Positions 63,923 to 64,000 of a DNA stretch of 64,000 nt are shown here, one piece after another. A model generated the notes under the pieces. It saw nothing but the letters and a program-made list of their open reading frames with translations. It searched no databases and was not told the origin of the DNA. Numbering within the stretch: position 1 is the stretch's first letter; each line of letters opens with the position of its first letter. A program made the position numbers and the translations under genes. The stretch comes from SKZT01 sp964478625 (lineage in GTDB: Bacteria > Desulfobacterota > Desulfobacteria > Desulfobacterales > SKZT01): NCBI GenBank assembly GCA_964478625.1, contig CAYZJH010000005.1:49327-113326 (forward strand). The letters are read 5' to 3'.

Positions 63923-64000
63923 TCACTACCTCCATTCTTGAATTTTCGGGTATATACAGGAATTATTATTAAAATTTTGTGGATTATATCACAACCATTG

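Overview
The window looks like a chromosomal segment of an anaerobic deltaproteobacterium, most likely a sulfate reducer of the Desulfobacterales type. The pointers are a tungsten-type aldehyde:ferredoxin oxidoreductase, a C-x4-C rubredoxin, separately encoded complex I subunits NuoE/F/G, an Mrp/NifX-like/DUF134 cluster, an Fe-S/DUF3786 protein, and a cytochrome bd oxidase set that fits oxygen defence. The assignment is by gene content only; no rRNA is present and I saw no tRNA. One run of 100 N (40446-40545) is an assembly gap.

Layout. 1-2.7 kb: MacA-like adaptor (cut by the window edge) and an outer-membrane efflux lipoprotein. 3.2-4.1 kb: Hsp33. 4.2-9.5 kb (minus): nuoE-nuoF-nuoG-murI. 9.8-16.4 kb (plus): cydD-cydC-rrf2-cydA-cydB, a complete cytochrome bd oxidase with its assembly exporter and an Fe-S type Rrf2 regulator. 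16.5-19.9 kb (minus): pstS-pstC-pstA-pstB phosphate importer. 20.2-23.8 kb (plus): aldehyde:ferredoxin oxidoreductase and nitronate monooxygenase. 23.9-25.9 kb (minus): DUF134 regulator, NifX-like protein, Mrp ATPase, rubredoxin. 26.0-34.9 kb (minus): a tightly packed signalling operon (PhnD-like lipoprotein, histidine kinase, response regulator, PEP-synthase-like protein, dual-specificity phosphatase fused to a YkgJ-type Cys cluster, YbaK deacylase) followed by an amidohydrolase. 35.2-38.5 kb (plus): CNNM/CBS protein and an aspartase fused to a cyclic-nucleotide-binding-like domain.

38.5-48.3 kb is a decaying, probably accessory region. It holds a threonine aldolase remnant, a frameshifted DUF3782-like nuclease gene with the assembly gap, a TonB receptor preceded by a structured RNA leader with an intrinsic terminator, two damaged DUF4198 genes, a vapBC toxin-antitoxin pair between two near-identical 70-bp repeats, a wrecked integron-type integrase, an EAL protein lacking its usual partner domain, and a small Cys/Gly/Ala-rich reading frame. 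48.4-64 kb returns to ordinary gene order: OYE-type oxidoreductase, BrkB, MscS-type channel, succinate-semialdehyde dehydrogenase, ferredoxin-nitroreductase, RidA, a P-type ATPase, three poorly known proteins and a LOG-family protein.

The candidates most worth following are the phosphate/phosphonate-sensor to PEP-synthase-like to phosphatase operon (27.3-34.9 kb) and the unidentified structured leader at 40.8-41.1 kb. The sensor-domain aspartase fusion is third.
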